From the NCBI GenBank assembly GCA_032718865.1, contig JALUTQ010000039.1:1116001-1180000 (forward strand): a DNA stretch of 64,000 bases, in the 5' to 3' direction. Made by a program: the position numbers and the translations under genes. Positions 1 to 10,734 of this stretch are shown here, one piece after another. This stretch comes from Tilletia caries. Its lineage: Eukaryota; Basidiomycota; Exobasidiomycetes; Tilletiales; Tilletiaceae. Under the pieces are notes generated by a model that was given only the letters and a program-made list of their open reading frames with translations, made no database searches and was not told the origin of the DNA. How positions within the stretch are numbered: the first letter of the stretch is position 1; the number at the start of each line of letters is the position of its first letter.

Positions 1-191
1 CACCGCGATGAAGCCAGACATAGGCGTCAATGCCGAGCGTCTTGCCCTTGTACTCCTTGATGTGCGTCGGGTTCTGGTAGAGGAGGAGGCACTTTCTCAG
101 TCGAAATGCATCGCAGGGAAGTCAGAACATACGCGCCTGCGATACTCACATGAATGTCCTTCAGCAGCGGAAGCAGGCCTTGAATACCCAT
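1..191 (-). CDS. EXO1: Exonuclease 1 (Rad2/XPG family), N-terminal end only
   Basis: EXO1 is a 5'-3' exonuclease and flap endonuclease used in mismatch repair, end resection and replication. Only the start is inside the window; the gene runs off the left edge. The start codon is at 191 and reads MGIQGLLPLLKDIH, the invariant N-terminus of the family, whose Gly2 helps form the active site. A GTGAGT donor follows at 149 and a CTACCAG acceptor ends at 74, giving a 76-nt intron. Splicing yields NPTHIKEYKGKTLGIDAYVW then LHRG, matching the XPG-N segment with the metal-binding Asp in GIDAY. The gene is divergent from the Nit2 gene at 636. Family assignment is firm; distinction from other Rad2 paralogues rests on the MGIQGLLP start and the NP after the first helix. 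Confidence 0.88.
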
Positions 192-635
192 CTCAGGCGC
201 GTGTGATGTCGACGCAAGGACGCGTCTCTCTGTGCGTTTTGGAGGAGGGAAGGGATGGTGTGTATGGTGCCTCTGACCACGGCCCAAGGATCGAGCTGGA
301 AACGCGGAATCCCACAAACTTCTGCGCAGCTCTCTTCAGGTCTGCCTTAGACTGACCGTCGTCCGCTTTTCCCTTCCAACTTGTCCTGCTTCGTTTGCTC
401 CCCCAGTGTCGGTGGTGACCGGTGACTGCTGTGCCTTTCCCAGCCCAAGTCCAACACTTTTCCCAACCTCGACGCGCTCTTGCCTCTCCACACGCGGCGC
501 GCACGCGTCACGCGTCTGTCGCGTCTGACGTGTTTTGTCACGTGGCCACGTGGCAAAACGTGGGGAAAAAGGCTCCGAGCATGACCCCACCCCACCACCT
601 TCCGAATTTCCGAAGCATGGGCTCAGGCCACGCTC
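192..635. promoter_or_regulatory. Divergent EXO1 / Nit2 promoter with MCB and CACGTG boxes
   Basis: This 444-bp gap separates two divergent genes. It holds two ACGCGT boxes (503-508 and 510-515), which match the MluI cell-cycle box bound by MBF in fungi, and a further GACGCGTC at about 218 in the EXO1 leader. It also holds two CACGTG boxes in close succession (539-544 and 547-552). MCB sites fit S-phase control of EXO1; this is inference from motif and gene function. Confidence 0.5.
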
Positions 636-2113
636 ATGCTCAAGGTCCCCCATCACTTGCTGGTGCCCTCGCTCTCTCGCTCGATGCTCACGCGCCTCTC
701 GAAGTCTTTCCTCTCTTCTGCCAGTATTTCGCTGTCTCACCCCGCACGCCTCATGTCGTCCTCGTCCTCGTCCTCGTCCACCGCCCCTCAAGGCCGGCTC
801 TCCAAGACCCGCCTGGCCCTGATCCAACTCGGCCAAACCTCCAAAGACAAATCGTTCAACCTCTCCCACGCCCGGGAGGCCGTCCTCCGCGCGGCCAAAG
901 AAGACGGTGGAGCCGATCTCGTCGTACTGCCTGAATGTTTCAACTCGCCTTATGGTGTCTCTCATTTCGAGGGGTATGCGGAGTCGCTCGACGGGCTGTG
1001 GGAGAAGATCAAGAAGCCTCTCCAAACGAGTGAGAGTGGGTCTCCCAGTGCGGAAGCGCTCGAGGCTCGCTGGGGGATCGATGGTAAAGATGGAGTGAGT
1101 GTCGACGTCAGCTCGATCAAGAGCGAGTCGCTCCAGATGCTCAGCCAGGTCGCTCGCGAGACCGGCGTCGTCCTTGTCGGAGGCAGCATTCCGGAACGGG
1201 ATCAGAGCACTGGCAAGCTGTACAATACGAGCGTCGTCTTCAATGAACAGGGTGAGCAGATATAGTTTTCGCTCCGCGCATTTTTCCCACTTGAATCGCT
1301 CAGCATGCTACTTCCTCGATTCCTTCCCTCTCTAGGCGAAGCCATCTCAATACATCGAAAAGTGCACCTATTCGACATCGACATCCCCGGCAAAATGACT
1401 TTCAAAGAAAGCACAACTCTCGCCGCAGGCGACCGTCTGACCGTCTTTGACTGCTGTAAGTCCAAATGCAGAAAGCCTCGATGACCAGCCATGTTACGAT
1501 ATTGAACGGTTTGTCGTTTCCCTTGCTATTGCTCCCCACTCAGCCAAAGGCCGCTTCGGCCTGGCCATCTGTTACGACCTGCGATTCCCCGAGCCCGCCC
1601 AGATCGCCGCCCGCATCGGCGCAGCAGGCATGATCTACCCCGGCGCCTTCAACAGTGAGTAGAGAAAGAGAGAGAGAGGATGGACCAACCCAAAAGCTGA
1701 CAATACCATTGAAAAACACAACAACAACAGCAACAACCGGACCACGCTCATGGGAACTTCTCCAACGCGCCCGCGCGACCGACAACCAATTCTACGTCGC
1801 AGCCTGTTCCCCCGCCCGCGCCTCCCAGTCCGAAATCGAAAAGGGTGCCTACCCGGCCTGGGGGCACAGCACGGTTGTGGATCCCTGGGCGGGCGTGGTG
1901 CAGACGACGGAGGAAGGGGAGGGGATTGTTAGGTGGACGTTGGAGCCGGAGGTGTTGGCGGAGGCGAGGAAGAATGTGCCGTTGGGTACGCAGCGTGAGT
2001 TTCTTTTGGGGGTTTTGTTGTCCCCCTCCTTTCTTCTGCGCAACTGGTCGCTGATATCTTCTCTTCTCCCTGCAGGGCGATTCGATGTCTACCCGAACGT
2101 CGTGCTGGGCTGA
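636..2113 (+). CDS. NIT2: Nit2-type omega-amidase / nitrilase superfamily hydrolase
   Basis: Carbon-nitrogen hydrolase of the Nit2 branch, which hydrolyses omega-amides such as alpha-ketoglutaramate. Five exons: 636-1251, 1336-1455, 1544-1654, 1731-1994 and 2076-2113, all with GT-AG introns and a continuous frame. The catalytic triad is visible: Glu in [12 protein letters not shown], Lys in HRKVHLFD and Cys in [10 protein letters not shown]. The Nit2 signature GKMTFKES is also present. The C-terminus ends [10 protein letters not shown]. About 70 N-terminal residues before the domain are Ser/Arg rich, contain internal Met codons at 684 and 753, and could be a mitochondrial presequence; a second start at 753 would make a cytosolic form. 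The first ATG was chosen because the frame is open from it. Function is assigned from motifs; substrate is not shown. Confidence 0.88.
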
Positions 2114-2272
2114 CGGTCGTATCCGCCTTCGCCCCCTGCCGAAAGGACAGCGCTTCCCGCTCTCCAGAAACGCATACAGACAGTTGAACAACCCACGGGA
2201 TCGAAAGCAGTCTTCTCCCAGCATTTCTTCTGGGGCCTTAGATCCTCTCTTCCAGCGTCTAAGAGCGGGTCA

Positions 2273-2328
<56 letters not shown>

Positions 2329-2624
2329 AGAAAGGAAAGGAACGTGCGGAAGAAGAATCGAGTCTCTTGCGTTCGAAGAGAGTGAGTGGGGTATGGAAAA
2401 AATCTACTATTGAAAGAGGGGGGGTGGTGTGGAACTAGAGTGAGAAGCGAGCTGGGGAGGGGGAGCCAATAAGGGCGCCGGGGAGAGGGGGCCGGGAAAG
2501 CGAAGAGGGCGGGCGCGCACGAACAGGTGGAGAAGAAGAAAACGGGACGTCCGTCTGCCATTTTAAGTGTGTTGCTCATCAGGGGAGCCATTGGTTATTT
2601 TTTTTTTTGGTTTCGTTCGTTCGT
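2114..2624. repeat. Convergent 3' region with a GAAA tetranucleotide array
   Basis: The 3' ends of the Nit2 gene and the Rrm4 gene converge here. A pure GAAA microsatellite runs from about 2273 to 2328, followed by purine-rich DNA and a T10 run near 2600. I see no gene. Confidence 0.7.
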
Positions 2625-5224
2625 TCATTTACTGGCGATATGCTGTTGCACCTTTTCTCGCAGCACTTCCGGGTACGAGTTCATCAGATGTGCGAGCGAA
2701 CGGAGGTCCTCGGAGTCGAGCAGTGCGATCGCTGCAAAAGCATTCGCGACGAAGAGAGAGAGAGAGAGAGAGAGCGGTCAACAATCATCCTCCAAAATCC
2801 GCAAGGAGAAAAGAAGAGAAAACTCACTCAGCTTAGGCGCGCCCTTGTACCCCATCGCCTTGATCTTCTTATGCAACACATCCCCCACCTTCTGCTTCTG
2901 ATCATGCATAGGCTTCCCCGACAGCCCATCCACAAACGCATCCGTCTCCCGCAACACATTCGCATCCGCCTTCGGCAGCGGGAGCCCGCCGCTGTTGGCT
3001 GAGGAGGGAGGCGCCGAGGCCAGACGGACGATCTCTAGGGCGGGGAGGGCGGCCAGGGTGGAGAGGGTGTATGTTTGGGGGGCGGAGGAGGCGGCGTCGG
3101 TTGAAGATCCGGCGGCGGCGCTCACGGGGGCGTCTTTCAACGCACGCGTGCTATCGGCCGGTGTGGCCGGAGCACCAGGAACAACACTGCTCGCCTCAGC
3201 AGCGGGCGCAGTGACCGCAGGCGAGTACCCCTTATCGTCGTCCTCCTCGTCCGACATGGACAAGATCTCCCGGGCCTCCTCGACCTTATTCCGGAGCATC
3301 TCCGTGTTGAACAGACACAACGCACGCTCCTTCTTTGGCAGGGAGACCAGCATGTCGGTGATGGCCTCGACGTCGGAGCCGGCGGGTGCGACGCCTTGGA
3401 TCGCGTTGAAGAGGCGTTCGCGCTCCTTTCCTGTTGCGGGTGCGGAGGAGAGTACGCTGGCGGCGTCGCCTGTGGCCTTCTTGGACGAGGGAGGGAGGAG
3501 GAAACCGGACGACGAAGATGGTGGTTGCTGTGGCTGTGTTGCCGCTGCCTCTGTGCCGTTTCCGTTTCCAACAGGGGCACTAACAGACGGCAGCGAGCCG
3601 TGGATAATGCCGAGCTTCTCGCGTGCATCTGTGACGCGCTGGAGAAGTTCGATGGGGTTGTTGAGCGCATCAACAGCGTCCGTGAGGCGCATCTTGACGA
3701 GCTCGTCGACAATGCTGCTAACTTGATCGTCCTGAATGGTAGGCAGCTTGCTGACGCGCTTACTGAATTCGCCCGAGAGCACCTCTTGCCGGACGCCCGA
3801 GGTGAGTGCGGCGAGTTGCTCGGCGTCGACTGTTTCGGTCTCGTTGGAGAGGGCTGCCTTGAAGTAGCTGTTGCTAGCGCGCTTATCGGCCTTCTTGGCT
3901 GCGGCGGAACCTTGTTGGGTAGTACTAGGTGATCCATGAGCTGGGGAGGGAGTGGCCTCTGGGCTCTGGTCGCCTGTCCATCCTCCGGTCTCGGAACCGC
4001 CGGGGGAGGTGGAGTCTGCACCAAACTTGGCGGCGAGCTTCTGTTCGCGCATGCGTTTTGGCTCGTGCAGACGGACATTGATCTTCTGGTTGCCGAGCAT
4101 CGAGTTGTTGGTGGTAGCGAGGGCACGACTGGCTTCTTCAGCCGTGGTGAAGGAGACGAAGCCAAAGCCGCGGGAGTTGCCCTCACCGTCGCGCATGACG
4201 CGCGCGGAGACAATGCGACCAAAGGACTTGAAGGTGGTGAAGAGCTGGTTGGAGTCGATGTTGACGTCGATGTTTTTGATGAAAAGGTTGCAAGGGTCGA
4301 TGTAGGTCCCGGCTGAGCTGCTGAATTGCAGATTGGAGCCGGGAACAGGGTAGAGAGGGCCTGCAGTTTGGTGATTGACAGGCTGAGGGGAGGTGGGTGT
4401 TCCCGGTGCGGCGGCGGCATAGATGGAGGCATTTGAGCCCGAGGCTGTCCGTTGCGGCGGTTGGAAAGAAGGAGCGGCGGCATTAAGAGAGCGAGCGCCG
4501 GCGGGGACGAAGGGCGCAGCAGCTGCGCTGAATTCGGCGGAGGTGGTGGGCTGGCGGGATACGGAGTCGATGGAGACGCTGATGGTCTTTCCGTCTACCT
4601 CTGCGCAGTGCATCTCGTTCTGTGCGTGTTGGGCGTGTGTCTCGTCGTAGAAGTCGAGCTGTCCCATGCCGCGGAAGCCGGTGTACTGGCCAGCGGGGTT
4701 GGAGAGGATGCAGTGTGCGCGAGCGAGGGGCCCGTAGCGGCGGAAGAGGTCGAAGAGCATGCCATCGTCGGTGTGGGGCGGCAGGTGTTTGACGAGCCTT
4801 GGCTTTGCTGCTGGCTTGGGGTCTGCGGCGTCTTCGGTGATGGCGAGGGTGATGGTCCCGCGCACAGTCGCATACGCCTTCTCGGCTGTGATTCACGGGG
4901 AGAGAGTGCGTGAGCTCCTCAATGGTGATCAGAACAGAGCGAGAGTGTGATGGACTCACCCTTGTCGAGGGTCTGGAACTCTACTGTTCCGGTTGCGAGC
5001 TCGCCATCGTGCTGTGACTCTCTGTCGATGCTGAGGCGGACGGGGAGGAAGTTTCCGAATGTCTTCGCAGCGATGTCCTGGTCGGAGATGGAGCTGTCGA
5101 TGGCGGACAGGTGCAGGAGCGGCTTGGTGAGGAAGGGGTTGTCTGGCTGGAGACTGATTTCCTCGTCCTCCTCGTCGATGCTGTTGTTGCTGTTGTTGTG
5201 CGGCGCGTAGATCGAGTCTGCCAT
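2625..5224 (-). CDS. rrm4: Rrm4-type endosomal RNA-binding protein (3 RRM, 3 MLLE)
   Basis: Rrm4 binds mRNA and rides on motile early endosomes along microtubules in hyphae; in Ustilago its MLLE modules bind the endosomal adaptor Upa1. Three exons: 5224-4960, 4885-2828 and 2731-2625, giving 809 residues (U. maydis Rrm4 is close to 790). RRM1 lies at about 35-115 and is split by intron 1. RRM2 is at about 117-196 and the canonical RRM3 at about 285-365, with RNP motifs LFIKNI and SRGFGFVSF. Three MLLE-like helical modules follow at about 446-514, 575-630 and 740-809; the last ends LMNSYPEVLREKVQQHIASK. The short last exon (107 nt) completes the third MLLE. Linkers are Ala/Ser/Pro rich. The alternative, an ordinary poly(A)-binding protein, would have four RRMs and one MLLE. 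The start is supported by an acidic N-terminus like that of the family. The 5' leader carries a CTCA repeat. Confidence 0.88.
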
Positions 5225-5580
5225 GTTTACTCTCCCGCCGATGCTGTCTGCGCGTCTGCCGGTGTCGAGTGCGAGTGCGAATGAGTGAGTGAGTGAGTGA
5301 GTGAGGAAGAAGGTGACAAAAATTTGAGGAAGCCGTGGGGGGTCGATTAAATCGAGAATAAATCGAGAATGATTGGAATAGGACCGATCACGTGACCGCC
5401 GATCATGATCATCTCTGCAGTGCGAGGCCGCGATATCCGTGCTCGGAGCGTTTCGGTGTCCCACCTCCTGCCTCATATCGGGCAGCCCCTATCCCATCGC
5501 TCATCGCTGGCTGGCTCGCTGCCATCAACAACACGCGCACTCACTCACTCACTCACTCAGTCACTCAGACAGTCAGCAGG
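5225..5580. promoter_or_regulatory. Divergent promoter of rrm4 and the IMD-like gene
   Basis: A 356-bp shared upstream region. CACGTG lies at 5389-5394. Tetranucleotide runs lie near both starts: GAGT at about 5282-5305 (CTCA on the rrm4 sense strand) and ACTC at about 5539-5568, ending just before the ATG at 5581. Confidence 0.5.
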
Positions 5581-5867
5581 ATGAAGCGCTTCTTCAACGC
5601 GGACAAGAACGCGCCCGCGCTCTCGATGCTCCCACAGCGCAACAGCAACGACTTCTCTGGGCAGCAGCAGCAGTACCAGCCACAGCCACAGCCAAGTCCA
5701 TCGCCCTCCTACATCCACACACAGCAACAACAGCAGCAACAGCAGCAGCACTACTTCGACCTTGCAGCTGCATCCAACATGTACATCCAGTCTGTAAACG
5801 CAGGGCCCAACTCCATACAGACTCCCAACGCACTCGCACCGCCCTCGCTCACTCCACCACCGCCTGG

Positions 5868-5898
<31 letters not shown>

Positions 5899-8800
5899 CA
5901 ACAATATTCGCCGCTTCCCTCGCCCGTCCGCTTCATGGCCGGCACATCCCCTGCACAGACAGTAGACGACAGCTACACCTCCTTCGTACCAGCACCGGTC
6001 TCACAGCCAGCAGCGTCCGATGTCGCGCCGCTCGATCGGAACGACCTCCCCAAGGTCCTGCGCTCCCTCGAAGGTCTCCTTGTCGGTCTCGACGAATACA
6101 GAGAACTCGCACAAAAGATGGCAAAGATCGAGAAGAAGATCGCAAAGAGCGCGTCCGAGATCTCCAAGATCAAGTCCGTCAGACACGTCCCTTGTGAGTC
6201 TCCTCCTACCCCCTCCCCTGTCCAAAATCACGCACGCTGACGCCCCCTCCCTCCCGCAGCTCAAGTACTCGGCTGTTCCGCCCTACACTTCGACAGTCTC
6301 AACGAAGTCGACTCCAAACACGCCAAACTCGTCCAGAAGGAGTACGAAGCGGTAAACGACGCCTGCGCAAAGTACTTCAAACGCGTCGCAAAGGAGGAAC
6401 GCGCCCATGACGAACTCGTCGACAGTCTCGACAGCAAGATCAAGAAGGCACACGCAACACAGGAGAAGAACGCAAAACGCGTCGGTCCACGCGCTGTCGA
6501 GACCCACGACAAGTACATCGCACAAGTCTCTGCCCTGACGAACGACATCACCCAGGCCAAGGCTTCCCACACCGCTTCCATGGGGGCCAAGACGCACGCC
6601 ATCTCCCTCGTCGTCGCCAGTGCCGTCGGAGGTTTGGCCGATGCTCGTTTCCGCTCCACCTGCGAGTCCGTCCGCAAGACGGGTAAAGAGGTCGGGCCCT
6701 TGAATGCTTGGCTCAACTTTGCGGTTACGGAGGCCATGCCTGACCAACAACCCTTTGATCTCGACGACGACGAGCTCGGTCCTGCGGCCAGGATGGACAC
6801 GGCACAGCTCCAGGCACAGGCCCAATACCAGGCTGCGCTCCAGCTCCAGGCACAGGCTCAGGCTCAGGCACAGACACAGGCACAGTCGCAGGCCACCCAA
6901 GCATTCGCCCAGGATCAAACCCAATTACTGCCCGGAGGTGGCATTCTGACGACACGTCAACAGATCCAGGCAGACGAAACGCCAGTCGCGACCATGCGTT
7001 CCATCGCTCCATCACAGGCCGAGTCCTCCAGACACGAACCAGTCCAATCCATCAAATTTGCCGACTTGCCCAAACTCGACAGCAACGGAAGACTCGTCCC
7101 TGCCGAGCCGTCGACCATGCCCATTCAAGCAACTCAGGATTTTCGCGAGCGGGCCAATATAGAGCCCATTTTGCGGAAATCTGACGAGAAGAGCCAGGGG
7201 GATTCGAAGCAGGAGAGCCAAAAGGCGGTAACGACCATTTATAACAGTGCGCCCTCGTCGGCGAAGGTCAAGGAGGTCGTCGAGGAGGCAGAGGATGAGG
7301 TGGAGCAGAGCCGAGACAGAGCCGACGCGTCCCCAAGGGCTGGAACGGCGTCAAGACCGATGTCGTACGCGCAGAATGACACAGACCCGCATTTGGATCT
7401 GCCCAACCATGCAACACAGCTGCATCGCACCGCAACAGGTTCCACCGTCCGCTCCGCCGTAGGCCAGCCAGACTTCAGAGACGACCCGCGAAGCTCAGTG
7501 CTGAACCTCGCCGCGTCCCTCACCATCCCGGACAACGGCAACGATCCGATCCGTGACTTCTCCGCGTCTTCCTCCTCCAAAGAAGGCTCGCGGCGGGACG
7601 AGTCCGACTCGACGCCCTCCCTGACGAACTCGACCAGTCGCCCAAGCTCGGAGGAATCCGCACCCGTCGCCTCCCCACGGCCGTACTTCGCCAACCGCAA
7701 CCCAGGCGTGATCAACGAAGGCGTCGAGGTGGATGCGGACGGGGACGACGACAATGACGAAATGCAGCAGGCTGCCAGTCGCGAGTACGACCGTGACCGG
7801 GAACGCTATGCGCCCAATATCGGACAGAGCCGGATCGCGTCTGTGAGCGTGAGTCGGACGCTGAGCACGGACACGACGGCGAGCGAGCGCAGTTTTGTGG
7901 CTCGTATGAAGCAGAAATACCAGGCGGAGAAGGAAGGGTTGAGACAGGCTGCGTTGGTCCCGGCGCAGGTCGTCCCACCGTATGGGGGGCCTGGGTCGGT
8001 GATTGTGGATATGCCGCCGACGACGAGGAGAGTATCGGATCTGGCGTCGCAGTATAGTCCGAGACATTCCTACCCTGCGGGCGGGCCCCAACATCAACAA
8101 CAGCAACTGCAACCTCCATCGAGCTCATATGGGATTCTCAAAGGTCCACGTAATGGACTGTCGTACGACGACGGCCTAGCATCGACGACATCCTCCGTCA
8201 TTAGGGACCCGCCCCAGCAGCACTACAGCAGCACAGCGCCCAGCGGCGGCTCCGCCGCTGGCTCACGCTTCCGCGCCGCGGACCCGTACCTGAACCGATA
8301 CGAAGGCGGTGCGAATGAGTTCGGAAGCGTGAAGAGTACGCGGTCGGGGATGGGTCTGCCTGCTGCGCAGCCGCCGTCGCAGCGGTATGTCTCTGGACCG
8401 GGGTCGAAGATTTATGGCGCGGTGGACGAGGAACGGGGGGACGAGGCGCCGCATTCGGACGTATGTGGATGCCAGCGATGTTCTGCGCGGCATTATAACG
8501 ACGCAGGAGCAAGTGTAGGAGCAGGGGCGGGAGGAGCGGGAGGAGCGGGAAGACCGCCGCCTGGTGGGGGGTATAGCAGCGGCAGCTACCGGTTCGACAG
8601 GGATGGCGACCCCAGGGCACTGCCGAACGTACGAAGACAGACGATGCCGATGAACAACATCTCCACATCCTCCTCCTCCGCCGGCTTCAACTACGGCTCG
8701 ACCCGGCTCGACCCGCGCGAGCGCGAGAGGGACCCGGTAGGAGCATCATCGTCGTATGGGGCCCACTTCATGCGTGCGCCGCCCCAGAGCGACCGGTTTG

Positions 8801-9051
8801 GGAATCGGGAGCGGGAGGAGCGGGAGGAGGAGAGGCTTTATGGTGCGGGCGCTGGTGGCGGTGCTCGGCAGGGCGATGGACGGACTTCGCCTTATGCTGG
8901 CATTTTGAACAGGGACGAGACGCGTTTTGGGCAGGGTCGTGCTCCGCCGGTGAGTTTTTTGTTCCGGATCAGCTGTCTTGAGTAAGGCTGGGGTTTGATT
9001 GCGATGGAGGCTGAACATCTTTCACTGTTTTCGTTTCTGCAGATCCGGTAG
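5581..9051 (+). CDS. Ivy1/IMD-like coiled-coil protein with long disordered tail
   Basis: Three exons (5581-6193, 6260-8949, 9043-9051) give about 1103 residues; the last exon adds only Ile-Arg-stop. Residues 1-150 are Gln/Pro rich with polyglutamine runs (CAG/CAA at about 5656, 5722 and 5871). A helical, Lys/Glu-rich domain follows at about 150-385, with DEYRELAQKMAKIEKKIAK, LHFDSLNEVDSKHAKLVQKE and a closing segment LADARFRSTCESVRKTGKEVG. This resembles the inverse-BAR-like domain of fungal Ivy1-type membrane-bending proteins. The remaining 700 residues are low-complexity Gln/Ser/Pro/Arg sequence including an (AQ)n stretch. Family placement is from recalled motif patterns, so moderate. The gene is divergent from rrm4. 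Confidence 0.65.
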
Positions 9052-9496
9052 CCCTTACGACATGTGTATGAAGAATGAACGAACGACGACCTGAGACGAA
9101 CTACCTATACGAACCAGACGATCACCACGGTACTCCCCTCCCTTCCGGCTATGAGCAGGGGTTACGATCATATCTTCCCCTACCTTTGTGCTCTTCACAT
9201 TATCATATATCCTGTACATACCATTTACTTTACTGTGCTGTTAGCAAAGATCTGGGTAATCTTGTTGGTAACCGTGTGCATTGAGGCACTCTGGACAGTG
9301 GTGAGAGTGATGCGGGTCCAGCCATGCAAATGCGTGGCGACTGGCTGCCCCCGGGATGCAGATGGTATTTGGACGGAACGTAGTTGGTACATGTGCGAGT
9401 AGGGTATGGGTACTTGCTCTTCCCCGAGCCCACCTTCACTTCTCTGCAGATCGGAAAAAGACGGGGGGTGATGAGTTCCCCCAGCGAGCGCAAAGA
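9052..9496. other. Convergent 3' intergenic region
   Basis: This stretch lies between the 3' ends of the IMD-like gene and the UBX gene. I see AT-richer 3' UTR-like sequence and no gene. Confidence 0.5.
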
Positions 9497-10521
9497 TTAG
9501 GGAGTAACACAAAACGTACTAAAGCCAGCCTTGAGCCACTTCGGCATTGCCTTTGGATCCTTCTTTGCGCCGTCTCCTTGGGCTGTTGAGGACGAGGAGG
9601 ACGAGGATGGTGTTTGGGAGGACGAGGGTTCATCGAAGGAAGGCGGAGGGGGGATATCTTGTGCGTCGTTAAGCAGTTCTGGCTTCAGTGGCGCGGGATA
9701 TGTGTTACCTGAGCATAAGACAGAATCGTCAGCTCCGGCGCCCCCTATTCTGCGCATCTACATGCCACTCAGAGCATTCTCACGCCACCAAAACTCACTG
9801 TTCATCTCCGTGTCCTCCCATCGAATGTTCAACACCGCAGCAGGCACCAACCCAAGCTCGCCCAGCGTCTTCCCCCTCAACTTCGGATCCACCTCGCCGA
9901 GATCGCGCTTGGGCGGGGTGAGATATAGGGTGAACTTCTTGGGGGCGTGCGCGGGGGCCAGGCTGGACCGGACGAAGTCGTACACGGGCGGGAGCGGGGA
10001 GGACGCCGGGAAGGCGGACTCGATTTGGGTGCCGTTTGAGAAGCGGATTCGTAGGCGGACCTTTATTGATTTTGGGTGCGAAAGAATCCTTCAGCATGTC
10101 CCCCCTCTGCCCGCAAGCCTTGGTAAAGAGAGAGTCTCTTACTCACAGTGGTGTAGACCTTCTTCGTAGTGCCGTACTTCGCATCTTGTCTCTCCCGCAT
10201 CGCCTTGGTCATCAGGGGCGCATCAGGCCCATGTCTTCCCGCAATGGCGCCGGCAAAGGCCTGCTTGAGCTCGGACGACGAAGGCGCGTTCTCCTCGGGC
10301 TTGGACAGGAGCTGGCTTGCGCCTGTAGAAAGGAGACATAAATAGTCATTGAGTTGTGTATGAACGAGTTTGAGAGAGGGAGTGGGGCGAGACGTACGCG
10401 ATGGTCCAGCGGTGGCATTGGCTGGTCGGAACACCTTCACAGCGGCGGCGGGAGCGGACGAGGACGAGGACGAGGACGAGGAGGCAGCGGGAGTCTCCGC
10501 ATCTGGCTGTGAGGACGACAT
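9497..10521 (-). CDS. UBX-domain protein, ASPSCR1/TUG (Ubx4) type
   Basis: UBX proteins are adaptors of the AAA ATPase Cdc48/p97. Four exons (10521-10398, 10322-10147, 10060-9799, 9708-9497) give 257 residues. The N-terminus is Ser/Ala rich. A UBX-like beta-grasp domain spans about 100-190 (start VRLRIRFSNGTQIESAFP, then VYDFVRSSL, FTLYLTPPKRDL and TLGELGLVPAAVLNIRW). The C-terminal MPKWLK motif is typical of the ASPSCR1 group. The protein is short for that family and lacks the N-terminal ubiquitin-like TUG domain. The final residues GFSTFCVTP are uncertain because a late intron is possible. The gene is divergent from the 5-phosphatase gene, 213 bp away. Confidence 0.75.
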
Positions 10522-10734
10522 TCTTCTTCCCTTCCCTTGTGTCTCAGGAGTTGTCTTGCTGTGTGGTCGACGTCGAGATCGAGCCCGTCCTCGTCATCCC
10601 CATGTCCGAGCTCAACATCTACATCTACATACGTAGACGAGGACCACCAACTCGTCATCGCTTCATCTCGCGGAGGCGGAACAAAGACAAGGTCAGATAC
10701 CAGGGCTTTCGCAGGCCTGGGCAATGCGCGCAAG

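Noticed and set aside
2273..2328. GAAA array as a mobile-element target or coding repeat
   Set aside because: A plain microsatellite between convergent 3' ends; no duplications or coding context.
2995..3726. Plus-strand frame opposite Rrm4
   Set aside because: Antisense shadow of the second Rrm4 exon, without motifs.
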